From assembly GCA_963830455.1 (NCBI GenBank), contig CAWHMT010000004.1:558001-622000 (forward strand): DNA of 64,000 nucleotides. Reading direction: 5' to 3'. A program made the translations under genes and the position numbers. The DNA is from 20CM-2-65-7 sp963830455. GTDB taxonomy: Bacteria; Gemmatimonadota; Gemmatimonadetes; Gemmatimonadales; GWC2-71-9. Positions 36,343 through 44,179 of the stretch are shown here, one piece after another. A model generated the notes under the pieces. That model did not search any database. It had not been told where the DNA came from and saw only the letters and a list, made by a program, of their open reading frames with translations. Each line of letters opens with the position of its first letter. Positions within the stretch are counted from its first letter, which is position 1.

Positions 36343-37407
36343 ATGAAGCGAGCGCTGATCGTCTTCGGTGCCTGGACGGCAGTCGCGCTGCTGTTCGCGA
36401 TCCAAATGCATTTCCAAGCGAGCAGCAGCGACGCGCAGCCACGCTCCTGGGGCTGGATTCTGGCCTGGCAGCTCACGGGCTGGTGGACCTGGGCCCTGTT
36501 TACGGCACCAGTGTGCGCCTTCGCCGCGTGGGCGGTGCGGATTCGGCGGCCCGTGATGGTCGTTGCGACGCATCTCCCCGTGGCGGTGCTCATGGCGATC
36601 GCGTGCGCGGGATTCGAGGGCGGGCTGAAATCGGTGCTGGGATTGTGGCGAACCCCGCACACCCTGCTCAGCGGCGCGACCGACGGTATCGAGATCTGGT
36701 GGACATTCAACGTCCTGGTGTACGCCATGATCGCGGGATTGTATTACGCCTGGCGCGCCACCCGCCTCGAAACGCAGCTCGTGCAGGCGCGACTCGATGC
36801 GCTGGTAGGACAACTCCAGCCGCATTTTCTCTTCAACACGCTGCACACGATCTCGGCCTTCGTGCTCGAGGATCCGAAACAGGCGAACCGGATGATCACG
36901 CGTCTCTCCGAGCTGTTGCGCCAATCGTTCAATCGCGAGCGGGGGCCGCTCGTCACGCTCGAGGAGGAGCTCGAGCTGCTCGATCATTACGTCGCGATCC
37001 AGGAAGCGCGGTTCGGCGATCGCCTGCGCGTGACGTTTCGGGTGGACCCTCGCGCCGGCTCGGCGTTCGTGCCGACGCTGTTGCTGCAGCCGCTGGTCGA
37101 GAACGCCATTCGCTACGGCATCGAGCCGCCCGGCGGCGTCGCCGAGGTCGAGATCGCCGCGACCCGCCGCGACGATCGCCTCCACCTCGAGGTGCGCGAC
37201 AACGGCCCGGGCGTCAACGGCGACCAGCGCTCCGAGCGGGGCAACGGCTCGGGCGCCGGCCTCGGTATCGCGAACACGCGCGCGCGGCTGCAGGAGCTGT
37301 ATGGGCCGAGTCATCGCTTCGAGCTGACGAACGCGCCGGCGCCGGCCCGCGGCGCGGTCGCCACGATCGACATTCCCTTTTCCGACCATGCGCGCCGTCA
37401 TCGTTGA
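36343..37407 (+). CDS. LytS/AlgZ-type sensor histidine kinase
   Basis: About 354 residues. Seen: four N-terminal transmembrane helices (within residues 1-130), a coiled stretch ATRLETQLVQARLDALVGQ, the His_kinase motif LQPHFLFNTLHTIS (phospho-accepting His), and a HATPase with QPLVENAIRYGIEP, DNGPGV and GLGIANTRARL. Sensory input is unknown, probably through the membrane part. Its end overlaps the regulator start by 20 bases, so they form a pair. I chose the start at 36343 because of the -10 box; 36334 and 36340 are in frame. Confidence 0.92.
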   Translation: MKRALIVFGAWTAVALLFAIQMHFQASSSDAQPRSWGWILAWQLTGWWTWALFTAPVCAFAAWAVRIRRPVMVVATHLPVAVLMAIACAGFEGGLKSVLGLWRTPHTLLSGATDGIEIWWTFNVLVYAMIAGLYYAWRATRLETQLVQARLDALVGQLQPHFLFNTLHTISAFVLEDPKQANRMITRLSELLRQSFNRERGPLVTLEEELELLDHYVAIQEARFGDRLRVTFRVDPRAGSAFVPTLLLQPLVENAIRYGIEPPGGVAEVEIAATRRDDRLHLEVRDNGPGVNGDQRSERGNGSGAGLGIANTRARLQELYGPSHRFELTNAPAPARGAVATIDIPFSDHARRHR

Positions 37408-38089
37408 TGACGAGGCGCCCGCCCGGCGGCGGCTGCGCGGCGTGCTCCAGCAGATCAACACCGTCACGCGCATCGACGAGTGCGCCAGTGGGCAGGATGC
37501 CGTCGAGCTGCTGAAGCGCAGCGTCCCCGACCTCGTGTTCCTGGACATCCAGATGCCCGATGTCGACGGCTTCGCGGTCGCGGCCGCCGCGTCCGGTACG
37601 CGACCGCCGGCCATCATCTTCGTGACGGCGTACGACGAGCACGCCGTGCGGGCGTTCGAGATCCAGGCATTCGACTATCTCCTGAAGCCATTCGACGACG
37701 AGCGGGTGGTCGCGACGGTGAAGCGCGCCGAGGAGTTTCTCGAGTGGATGCGACGGGAAGACGCGGGTGGCACGGGGGGGGCCGCTCCGGTGCTGCGCGG
37801 GTTCGGCGCCGTCACGGTCGATTTCGCGACGCACCAGGTGAAGCGCGGGGGCCGCGCGTTGGATCTGCGGCCCAAGGAGTACGCGTTGCTCGTCGCACTG
37901 CTCAAGCGCGGCGGGCGCGTCGCGAGCCGGCTCGAGCTGTTGCGGGAAGTCTGGGGCTACGCCGAAGACGTGATGAGCCGAACCGTGGACACCCACATCG
38001 CGATGCTGCGCCGCAAGCTCGAGGCTGACGCGGCGCATCCGCGCCATATCGTCACGGTGCGGACGTTCGGGTATCGCATCGAACGGTAG
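37388..38089 (+). CDS. response regulator with OmpR/PhoB-type winged helix
   Basis: 233 residues. Receiver: IVDDEAPARRRL, phospho-accepting Asp53 in VFLDIQMPD, VTAYDEHAVRAF and the Lys in YLLKPF. This receiver looks like the LytR/AlgR group. The output domain (about 133-233), however, is a winged helix: RALDLRPKEYALLVALLKRGG, VWGYAEDVMSRTVDTHIAMLRRKLE and TVRTFGYRIE, typical of OmpR/PhoB and not LytTR. So the expected output domain of a LytS partner has been swapped. A G8 tract (37774-37781) lies in the linker. Target genes are unknown; the cytochrome locus lies upstream. Confidence 0.92.
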   Translation: MRAVIVDDEAPARRRLRGVLQQINTVTRIDECASGQDAVELLKRSVPDLVFLDIQMPDVDGFAVAAAASGTRPPAIIFVTAYDEHAVRAFEIQAFDYLLKPFDDERVVATVKRAEEFLEWMRREDAGGTGGAAPVLRGFGAVTVDFATHQVKRGGRALDLRPKEYALLVALLKRGGRVASRLELLREVWGYAEDVMSRTVDTHIAMLRRKLEADAAHPRHIVTVRTFGYRIER

Positions 38090-38112
38090 GGGCTCGGGCT
38101 AGGGGCTAGGGC

Positions 38113-39189
38113 CTAGGGTCCAAACAGAATCCGATCCGCGATGCGCTCGGCGATAGCTTGGGGCTCGCCGCTGGAGCGGTTCGTCAGGATGACGATCGTG
38201 AGTCGCCGGTCCGGAAAGCGCATGATCGCGTTACGGAAGCCGCTCGTCTCGCCGGTGTGGCGCCAGCGCTTTTCGCCCCGATATCGATCGACGAACCAGC
38301 CAAATCCATATTCACTAGGGCCCCCGGCCAGCACCGGAGGGGTCGTGGCTGCCGCGAGCGAGGCGCGGTCGATGAGCGCCGCGCCGGAGAGCGCGCGATC
38401 CCAGAGGGCCAGATCATCCACGTTCGAATAGATCCCGCCATCACCCAGCGTCGCGCTCGTCACGCTCTGATCGGTCTGCACGAACGAACCGCTGCGTGGC
38501 GAGTAGCCGTACGCCCGGCGCGGCACTGTATCGACGCCTTCAACGTGAGCAACTGATGACTGCATTCCCAGAGGGACGAAGATCCGCGTGCGCAGAAACT
38601 CAGGAAACGACATTCCCGACACACGCGCGACGATCATGCCGAGCAGTACGTAGCCGGAATTGCTGTAGCAGTAGGCCGTTCCGGGCGGCGTCGATAGTGA
38701 GTCCCGTGATGCGACCAGGTTGAGCACGTCGTCATCGTTGAGCTGCGCCGTCCGGCTCTCGGGGATCAGTGCCTCGTAATCCCAGAGTCCCGATGTGTGA
38801 TTGAGCAGGTGGCGCACCGTGACGGCCTGGGTGGCCGGCGGCAGCTCGGCCAGGAAATCGCGGATCGGCTGGTCGTAGCGGAGCTTGCCGTCTTTCGCGA
38901 GCAGCATCACGGACATCGCGGTGAACTGTTTTGAGACCGATGCCAATCGATAGTCGGTCTCCGGGGTTGCCGCGATACGGCGCTCGAGATCGGCCATGCC
39001 GTACGCGTGCCGGACCACGACGGTTCCGTCGCGGATTACGATCACGCTCGCGCCGGGAACGGCGCTGCCCGTGTAGGCCGCGAACAGCGCGTCCACTGCC
39101 CGAACGTCGTCAGTCGTCACGCGAGGCTTCCCTCCGGTGGCGCATGCCGCGCACAGCGCGAGCATCAGGGTTTGGCAGCCGCGTACCAT
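38113..39189 (-). CDS. serine hydrolase, beta-lactamase class C-like
   Basis: 358 residues. Seen: SVSK (Ser84, Lys87) as the SxxK motif, YSNSGY as the YxN motif, and HTGETSG in place of KTG near residue 315. Such proteins act as esterases, peptidases or D-amino-acid-directed hydrolases on the cell surface. N-terminus is signal-like with Cys at 12 and 16 (LCAACATGG), perhaps a lipoprotein, though the lipobox is not canonical. A start at 39165 would overlap the upstream stop as TGATG but would cut the signal peptide. Substrate unknown. Confidence 0.87.
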   Translation of the reverse strand: MVRGCQTLMLALCAACATGGKPRVTTDDVRAVDALFAAYTGSAVPGASVIVIRDGTVVVRHAYGMADLERRIAATPETDYRLASVSKQFTAMSVMLLAKDGKLRYDQPIRDFLAELPPATQAVTVRHLLNHTSGLWDYEALIPESRTAQLNDDDVLNLVASRDSLSTPPGTAYCYSNSGYVLLGMIVARVSGMSFPEFLRTRIFVPLGMQSSVAHVEGVDTVPRRAYGYSPRSGSFVQTDQSVTSATLGDGGIYSNVDDLALWDRALSGAALIDRASLAAATTPPVLAGGPSEYGFGWFVDRYRGEKRWRHTGETSGFRNAIMRFPDRRLTIVILTNRSSGEPQAIAERIADRILFGP

Positions 39190-39521
39190 GCGTTCCAGAT
39201 CTCCGGTGCGAGGCCGATGGTCAGCTGTTGCTGGTTGCGCACGAGAGGCATTTTCAGCAGCAACGGCTCCAGACTCAGCTTCTCCAGCCAGCGCTCGTCG
39301 CCAAGCGTTGCCGAGCGCAGCCCCAACTCGGCAAAGCGCTTCGCATCGCGGTCGATGAGCGCGGCGATACCGAACTTTTGCGCGAAGCGCCGCAGCTCAC
39401 CCACCGATGCCGCCTTCTCGTTCAAGTCGACGAAGTGCACCTTGATGCGCCGCTCGGCAAAAAACCGCAGCGCGGCGCGCGTGTCGGAGCTTTTGCGGGT
39501 GCCGAAAACCTGTACTTCCAT
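39165..39521 (-). CDS. ArsC/Spx-family protein without the catalytic cysteine
   Basis: 118 residues of the arsenate-reductase-like thioredoxin fold. Seen: VQVFGTRKSSDTRAALRFF at the start, where relatives have FGTKKCSDTR; Ser stands at position 11 in place of the active Cys. Later blocks fit the family: FVDLNEKAASVGELRRF, LLLKMPLVRNQQQLTIGL. Without Cys it cannot reduce arsenate by the usual route, so a binding or regulatory role is likelier. TATATT lies 8 bases before the ATG. Its stop region overlaps the serine hydrolase start. Confidence 0.82.
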   Translation of the reverse strand: MEVQVFGTRKSSDTRAALRFFAERRIKVHFVDLNEKAASVGELRRFAQKFGIAALIDRDAKRFAELGLRSATLGDERWLEKLSLEPLLLKMPLVRNQQQLTIGLAPEIWNAWYAAAKP

Positions 39522-39529
39522 CGGGCCGT

Positions 39530-39537
39530 AATATATT
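39530..39537. promoter_or_regulatory. shared palindromic -10 core for two divergent genes
   Basis: AATATATT contains TATATT on each strand: plus-strand 39532-39537, 10 bases before the ATG at 39548; minus-strand 39530-39535, 8 bases before the ATG at 39521. Only 26 bases separate the two start codons. Confidence 0.5.
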
Positions 39538-39547
39538 CCCCGCCACC

Positions 39548-40414
39548 ATGAGCCCCAGGTCCAAGATCGTTGTGGCCGCCGTGCTGTTCTCGACCGGCGG
39601 CGCCGCCATCAAGTTCTGCGCGTTTGGCGCGTGGCAGCTCGCGGCGTTCCGCGCGACGATCGCGATGATCACGATTCTGCTCGTGCTGCCGGAAGCGCGA
39701 CGCGGCTGGTCGTGGCGAACGGTGGTCGTCGGAATCGTCTACGCAGCCACGACGCTGCTGTACGTGCAGGCGAACAAGCATACGACCGCGGCGAGCGCGA
39801 TCTTCCTGCAATCGACCAGCCCGCTGTTCATTCTGCTGCTTGCACCGCTCTTGATTGGCGAGCACGCCAGCAGGCGCGACCTGGTCCAGATGGCGGTCAT
39901 GGGCGCGGGATTTGTGCTGTTCTTTCTCGGCATCGATCGGCCGTCGGCGACGGCCCCCAACCCTGCGCTGGGCAATGTGCTGGCTTCGGTGTGCGCCGTG
40001 ACCTGGGCGTTCACCGTGATCGGCTATCGGTGGCTCGCCGCGCGGGGGTCGTCCGTGGCGGCGGCGGCGGTTTCGGGGAATCTGACGGCCGCCATCATCG
40101 CCTTCGTAATGGCGCAGCCACTGGTGGCCGGCCGGCCCGTCGATTGGGCGGTCGTGGTGTTCCTGGGCGTGTGTCAGCTCGGGATCCCGTATCTCTTTCT
40201 CGCGCGTGCAGTACCGCGGGTGCGAGCCATCGAAGTGGTGCTGTTCCTTCTTATAGAACCGGTGCTGAATCCCATCTGGGCCTGGCTCGTGCACGGCGAG
40301 ACGCCAGGCGTCGCGACCCTCGCCGGAGGCGTGCTGATCCTGAGTGCGACCGCGCTGCGGACCATGCTCGAAACGCGCGAGCGCGTGCATCGGGTGGAGG
40401 CCCCCTCTTGCTGA
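39548..40414 (+). CDS. EamA-family (DMT superfamily) transporter
   Basis: 288 residues, ten predicted helices in two EamA halves. Seen: GGAAIKFCAFGAWQLAAFRA at the start, VYAATTLLYVQANKHTTAASAIFLQSTSPLF in the first half, and EVVLFLLIEPVLNPIWAWLVHGE in the second, the standard EamA patterns. Likely exports a metabolite or amino acid; substrate unknown. No ribosome site; a -10 core lies just upstream. Confidence 0.9.
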   Translation: MSPRSKIVVAAVLFSTGGAAIKFCAFGAWQLAAFRATIAMITILLVLPEARRGWSWRTVVVGIVYAATTLLYVQANKHTTAASAIFLQSTSPLFILLLAPLLIGEHASRRDLVQMAVMGAGFVLFFLGIDRPSATAPNPALGNVLASVCAVTWAFTVIGYRWLAARGSSVAAAAVSGNLTAAIIAFVMAQPLVAGRPVDWAVVVFLGVCQLGIPYLFLARAVPRVRAIEVVLFLLIEPVLNPIWAWLVHGETPGVATLAGGVLILSATALRTMLETRERVHRVEAPSC

Positions 40415-40483
40415 CCCCGTAGGCGAGAGACACTTTCGTTGCCTGCTTTCAAACCCGTTCCTTTTTTTGTCCCGAGGTGCCCC

Positions 40484-41989
40484 ATGAATCTGGGTCGTTC
40501 AATCGCCGCCGGCATCCTGTGCGGAGTCGCCGCAATCGCGTGCCGTCCCGACTCCGCGTTGACTCCCCGCCCCAGTCAGCCAGCAGCAACCCGTACGATA
40601 TCCGCCTCCGCCGTATCCGCAGCAACCGCCGCCGTCGAACCGTCGAATCGTTACCTCATCGTCCTGAAGTCGAGCCGCGGGGCGGCTGCCATCGCTGATG
40701 AGATCAACCAGAACGGCGGCCGGCTCGAGGGGTTGCGCGAAGACCTCGGCTTTGCCGTCGTATCCGGTCTCTCGGCTGATGCGGCTGGGCGGCTGCGAGG
40801 TGCGGCGGGAGTCGGCGCCGTCGAAGCCGATATCGAGTTCGCGCTCGAGCCGCTCGTTGAAGCTGAAACGGTGGACGCGACTGACGTCATCGAGAGCGCG
40901 ACCGCGCCGCAGACCGCCTCGCAGTTCGGTCGCCAGTGGAACATGCGCGCGGTGGCGGCGCCCAACGCCTGGGCCGCGGGCTTCCTTGGCTCGTCCGACG
41001 TGAAGGTCGCGATTCTTGATACGGGGATCGATTACCTCTGGCCCGATCTCAACGGTCGCGTGGATCTGACGCGGTCGATCTCGCTGCGGCCCGATGAAGA
41101 CGCACGCCTCGCGTTTTGGTTCCCCGGCACCACCCGTCACCCCATTACCGACTTGAATGCGCACGGCACCTTGGTGTCAACCATCGTGGCCAGCAATTCA
41201 GGCTTCTTCGCCGGCGTCACCACACGGACGACACTGTTCGGCGTCAAGGTCTGCATCGTGTTCAACAGCTGCTCGACTGCCGCGATCTTGACCGGGATTG
41301 TGTACGCGGTTGACCAGGGCGCGGACGTGATCAACATGAGTCTGGGCGGCGCGTTCTTGAAAAGCGCGAACCCCGGCTTCGTGTCGGTGATCAACAGCGT
41401 CTTCAATTACGCGAACCGGAATGGCACGGTGATCGTAGTCGCCGCGGGCAACGACGCGGCGGATATCGACCACTTCGGCAACGTCTACTTCACCTACTGC
41501 AACTCACCGCATGTGGTCTGCGTCTCCGCGACCGGTCCCACCGCCGCACCAACGGCAGTCGGTCCATTCACGAACCCAGACGCGGTCGCACCCTACACCA
41601 ACTTCGGTCGCTCGGCGATCAGCCTTGCCGCGCCAGGTGGTGGCGTCACCACGCCGAATGCATATGTGACCGGGCCGTGCTCATCCACAGCGTTGAACTG
41701 GTTCCAGCCGGCGACTCCGCCTGGCGGGCCAACTCCGCCGCCCGTCATCGTCGGGCCGTTGTGCCCGCTGCCGGGTCTCTTCCTCATTCGGGGCGCGGGC
41801 ACGAGCTTCTCGTCGCCGCATGTCGCTGGTGCCGCGGCGCAGATCGTGGCGCAGATCGGGCATGGCAATCCCTCGCAGGTGCGGGCGACGCTGCAGAAGT
41901 CAGCCGACGATCTTGGCCAACCGGGGACGGATCCCTTCTATGGAAAGGGCCGGCTCAACGTCGGGCGGGCGGTCGGCGCGATTCCTTGA
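40484..41989 (+). CDS. subtilisin-like S8 serine protease (lipoprotein)
   Basis: 501 residues. Seen: lipoprotein-type signal with GVAAIACRPD (Cys20); inhibitor I9-like propeptide (about 50-125: RYLIVLKSSRGAAAIADEI); catalytic triad Asp in AILDTGIDY, His in NAHGTLVSTI, Ser in GTSFSSPHVAGAAA; oxyanion Asn in VVAAGND. A Pro-rich segment (ATPPGGPTPPPVIVG) is inserted before the Ser block. Secreted or surface-bound protein degradation is likely. ATG at 40484 follows GAGGTG; an upstream in-frame ATG at 40439 was rejected. Confidence 0.93.
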   Translation: MNLGRSIAAGILCGVAAIACRPDSALTPRPSQPAATRTISASAVSAATAAVEPSNRYLIVLKSSRGAAAIADEINQNGGRLEGLREDLGFAVVSGLSADAAGRLRGAAGVGAVEADIEFALEPLVEAETVDATDVIESATAPQTASQFGRQWNMRAVAAPNAWAAGFLGSSDVKVAILDTGIDYLWPDLNGRVDLTRSISLRPDEDARLAFWFPGTTRHPITDLNAHGTLVSTIVASNSGFFAGVTTRTTLFGVKVCIVFNSCSTAAILTGIVYAVDQGADVINMSLGGAFLKSANPGFVSVINSVFNYANRNGTVIVVAAGNDAADIDHFGNVYFTYCNSPHVVCVSATGPTAAPTAVGPFTNPDAVAPYTNFGRSAISLAAPGGGVTTPNAYVTGPCSSTALNWFQPATPPGGPTPPPVIVGPLCPLPGLFLIRGAGTSFSSPHVAGAAAQIVAQIGHGNPSQVRATLQKSADDLGQPGTDPFYGKGRLNVGRAVGAIP

Positions 41990-42021
41990 GGTCGCTCGTC
42001 CTGTTGCCTGACAGGTAAGCA

Positions 42022-42058
42022 GAACCCCCGCTCACAGGCGAGCGGGGGTTCTTCTTTC
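42022..42058 (+). terminator. intrinsic terminator of the protease gene
   Basis: GAACCCCCGCTC and GAGCGGGGGTTC pair around a 6-base loop, then TTCTTTC. Stem of 12 bases. Confidence 0.85.
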
Positions 42059-42066
42059 GATGACGC

Positions 42067-42072
42067 TATATT
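42067..42072 (+). promoter_or_regulatory. -10-like hexamer for the MFS transporter
   Basis: TATATT, 9 bases before the ATG at 42082, directly after the terminator; no ribosome site. Confidence 0.5.
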
Positions 42073-42081
42073 GCAGTCCCC

Positions 42082-43308
42082 ATGCCCGCAGCCCGCTCCC
42101 GCATCGGCGTCATCTTCTTCACCGTCCTGATCGACCTGATCGGGTTCGGGATCGTGCTGCCGATTCTGCCTTTCTACGCGCAGCGCTTCGGCGCCGCGGG
42201 ACTGGGCTACGGCGCGGTGATCGGCGTGTTCTCGTTGATGCAATTCGTCGCGACGGCGCTGCTGGGCAAGCTGTCGGATCGGATCGGCCGCCGACCCGTT
42301 CTGCTCACGACGATGCTCATCAATGCGGTGGGATACACGCTCTTCGCGTTCGCGGGGTCGTACTGGGTGCTGTTCCTGTCGCGCGTCGTGTCGGGGTTCG
42401 CGGGGGGCAACATCTCTGCGGCGCAGGCGTACATCGCCGACATCACCTCGCCAACCGAGCGCTCGCGGGGCATGGGGATGGTCGGCGCGGCGTTTGGCAT
42501 CGGCTTCAGCTTCGGTCCCGCCATCGGCGGGTTCGCCGCGCATTACGGCGGCGCGACGGCTCCCGGGCTCGTCGCGGTGGGGCTCTCGCTCGCGAACTTC
42601 GTCTCCGCCTACTTCATTCTGCCCGAGTCGCTGAAGCACGAGCTGCGGGTGAAGCGGCCGTTGTTCGATCTGGGGCACATCGGTGAAGCGATTGCGCGGC
42701 CGACGCTGCGGCCGCTGATGGTCGTGTGGGCGCTGGTGCCGCTCGGGTTCGCGGGCTACACGGTTGCCCTGCCGCTGTACGCCGCCGCCAGGCTCGGGTG
42801 GAGGGAGCGCGAGCTGGCGATTCTGTTCACGATTATCGGCGTGACCGCCGCATCGGTGCAGGGCTACTTCTTCGGTAAGATCGTGCGGCGCACCGGCGAG
42901 CGGGCTCTCGTCGTCGCCGGAACGTTCGGCATGGCAGTCGCGATCGCGGTCGTGCCGTTTCTCTCGAGCTCCGGCGCCTTGTACGCGTGGACGTTCGTGC
43001 TGGCGGTGGCGAACAGCGTGTTTGCGCCCGCGGCTACTGGCCTCGTGTCCGTGTACGCGACCCCAACCGAGCAGGGCACAGTCCTCGGCGCGGCGCAGGC
43101 GATCGCCGCCCTCGGCCGCACCGCGGGGCCGCCGCTGATTGGAACGGTGTACGACGTTGTGAGCCCCGTCACGTCTTTTCTGCTCGCCGGGTCCTTTCTC
43201 GTCGTGGCCGGCCTGGCGGCGCTCGGACTCGCGCCTGCGCCCCATCACGAAAGCTCAGGTCCGATTCCTTCCGTGCCGTTACCTGAGACCCCTACCCGCG
43301 AGTCTTAA
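42082..43308 (+). CDS. MFS transporter, TetA/DHA1-like
   Basis: 408 residues, twelve predicted helices. Seen: VLIDLIGFGIVLPILPFYA at helix 1, GKLSDRIGRRPVLL (MFS motif A) between helices 2 and 3, SRVVSGFAGGNISAAQAYIADIT (motif B region) and GMVGAAFGIGFSFGPAIGG (antiporter motif C), the pattern of drug:H+ antiporters of the tetracycline-efflux group. The exported compound is unknown. This sequence alone does not justify a resistance claim. Confidence 0.92.
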   Translation: MPAARSRIGVIFFTVLIDLIGFGIVLPILPFYAQRFGAAGLGYGAVIGVFSLMQFVATALLGKLSDRIGRRPVLLTTMLINAVGYTLFAFAGSYWVLFLSRVVSGFAGGNISAAQAYIADITSPTERSRGMGMVGAAFGIGFSFGPAIGGFAAHYGGATAPGLVAVGLSLANFVSAYFILPESLKHELRVKRPLFDLGHIGEAIARPTLRPLMVVWALVPLGFAGYTVALPLYAAARLGWRERELAILFTIIGVTAASVQGYFFGKIVRRTGERALVVAGTFGMAVAIAVVPFLSSSGALYAWTFVLAVANSVFAPAATGLVSVYATPTEQGTVLGAAQAIAALGRTAGPPLIGTVYDVVSPVTSFLLAGSFLVVAGLAALGLAPAPHHESSGPIPSVPLPETPTRES

Positions 43309-43358
43309 CGGCATCTAAGCTTCAACGTCAAAGAGCCAGACTTTCACCGGAGCAATTG

Positions 43359-43991
43359 ATGCACAAACGAGCGATCGCCGTCGGTGCCCTCCTCGTGGCG
43401 GCGGCATGCAATCAGGACCCCGCAGGTGTTTCAACGAACGAGATCATGCTCGCACAGCAGTCGCAGGCCATCGCTGTCGAAGTGGCTTCGCACCGCGATG
43501 CGGGAACGAACTTCCAAGGGTGGCTCTGGAGACTGGTCGATACCCTCCGCACCACCGATGATCCCGAAGCTCAGGCCTGCCTGGCCGAAGCGCGCGACTT
43601 ACGCCATCAGGCGTTCGATGCGTTCCAGGCGGGGGATCGTGAGCTGGGACGGCAATTGCTCCACGAGTCGTTCCTGAAAGTGCTGTGCGCCGTCGTCGAA
43701 GTCTTCCCGAACGCTGCGGAGCGCACCGGTCTCGCCGTCGATCAGGCGATCGAGCGCATCGAGAACTTCCTGGGCGATCGTGAGGCGCCGCGCATCCGGG
43801 CGATCCTGGCGCACGTGACGGAGCTGCGGGCACAGGCCGACGAGGCGCTCGCGGGCGGGGACAAAGTGACGGCGCTCGCCCTCAATCTCCGCAGTATCCA
43901 GATCCTGCACAGGCTGGTCGAGCATGTCCGGGACCGCCACCAGGATCATGATGGTGTCGCGGATCAGGAGATGGAGAGCGTGCAACCGTAG
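43359..43991 (+). CDS. alpha-helical lipoprotein, unknown function
   Basis: 210 residues. Signal with lipobox VAAACNQ (Cys17). The mature part is all-helical, with blocks ACLAEARDLRHQAFDAF, ELGRQLLHESFLKVLC and AILAHVTELRAQADEAL that look like two copies of a helical-hairpin motif, ending in a His/Asp-rich tail (RDRHQDHDG). I do not recognise the family. ATG behind CGGAG. A terminator follows. Confidence 0.68.
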   Translation: MHKRAIAVGALLVAAACNQDPAGVSTNEIMLAQQSQAIAVEVASHRDAGTNFQGWLWRLVDTLRTTDDPEAQACLAEARDLRHQAFDAFQAGDRELGRQLLHESFLKVLCAVVEVFPNAAERTGLAVDQAIERIENFLGDREAPRIRAILAHVTELRAQADEALAGGDKVTALALNLRSIQILHRLVEHVRDRHQDHDGVADQEMESVQP

Positions 43992-44011
43992 GACCTGCAA
44001 CTACTAGGCTG

Positions 44012-44097
44012 CAGACGCACCGCGGGCCATAGTCGACGGGGGTTGGGACAGGCGGTTTGTCCTAACCCCCGTTTCACTGTTTACCGCGGTGCGTCTG
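44012..44097 (+). terminator. terminator hairpin nested in a larger inverted repeat
   Basis: Inner stem: GGGGGTTGGGACA (44038-44050) with TGTCCTAACCCCC (44058-44070), one G-T pair, followed by GTTTC. Outer arms: CAGACGCACCGCGG (44012-44025) and CCGCGGTGCGTCTG (44084-44097), a perfect 14-base match. It fills the space between the lipoprotein and the EF-G paralogue. Confidence 0.75.
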
Positions 44098-44179
44098 TTG
44101 CCCAGTCGTTGCATGGCCTAGCCCGGCCCCGCACCCTCGGTTCATATTTTTGGTCCCCCTTGCAGGAGATTTGCGCCGT

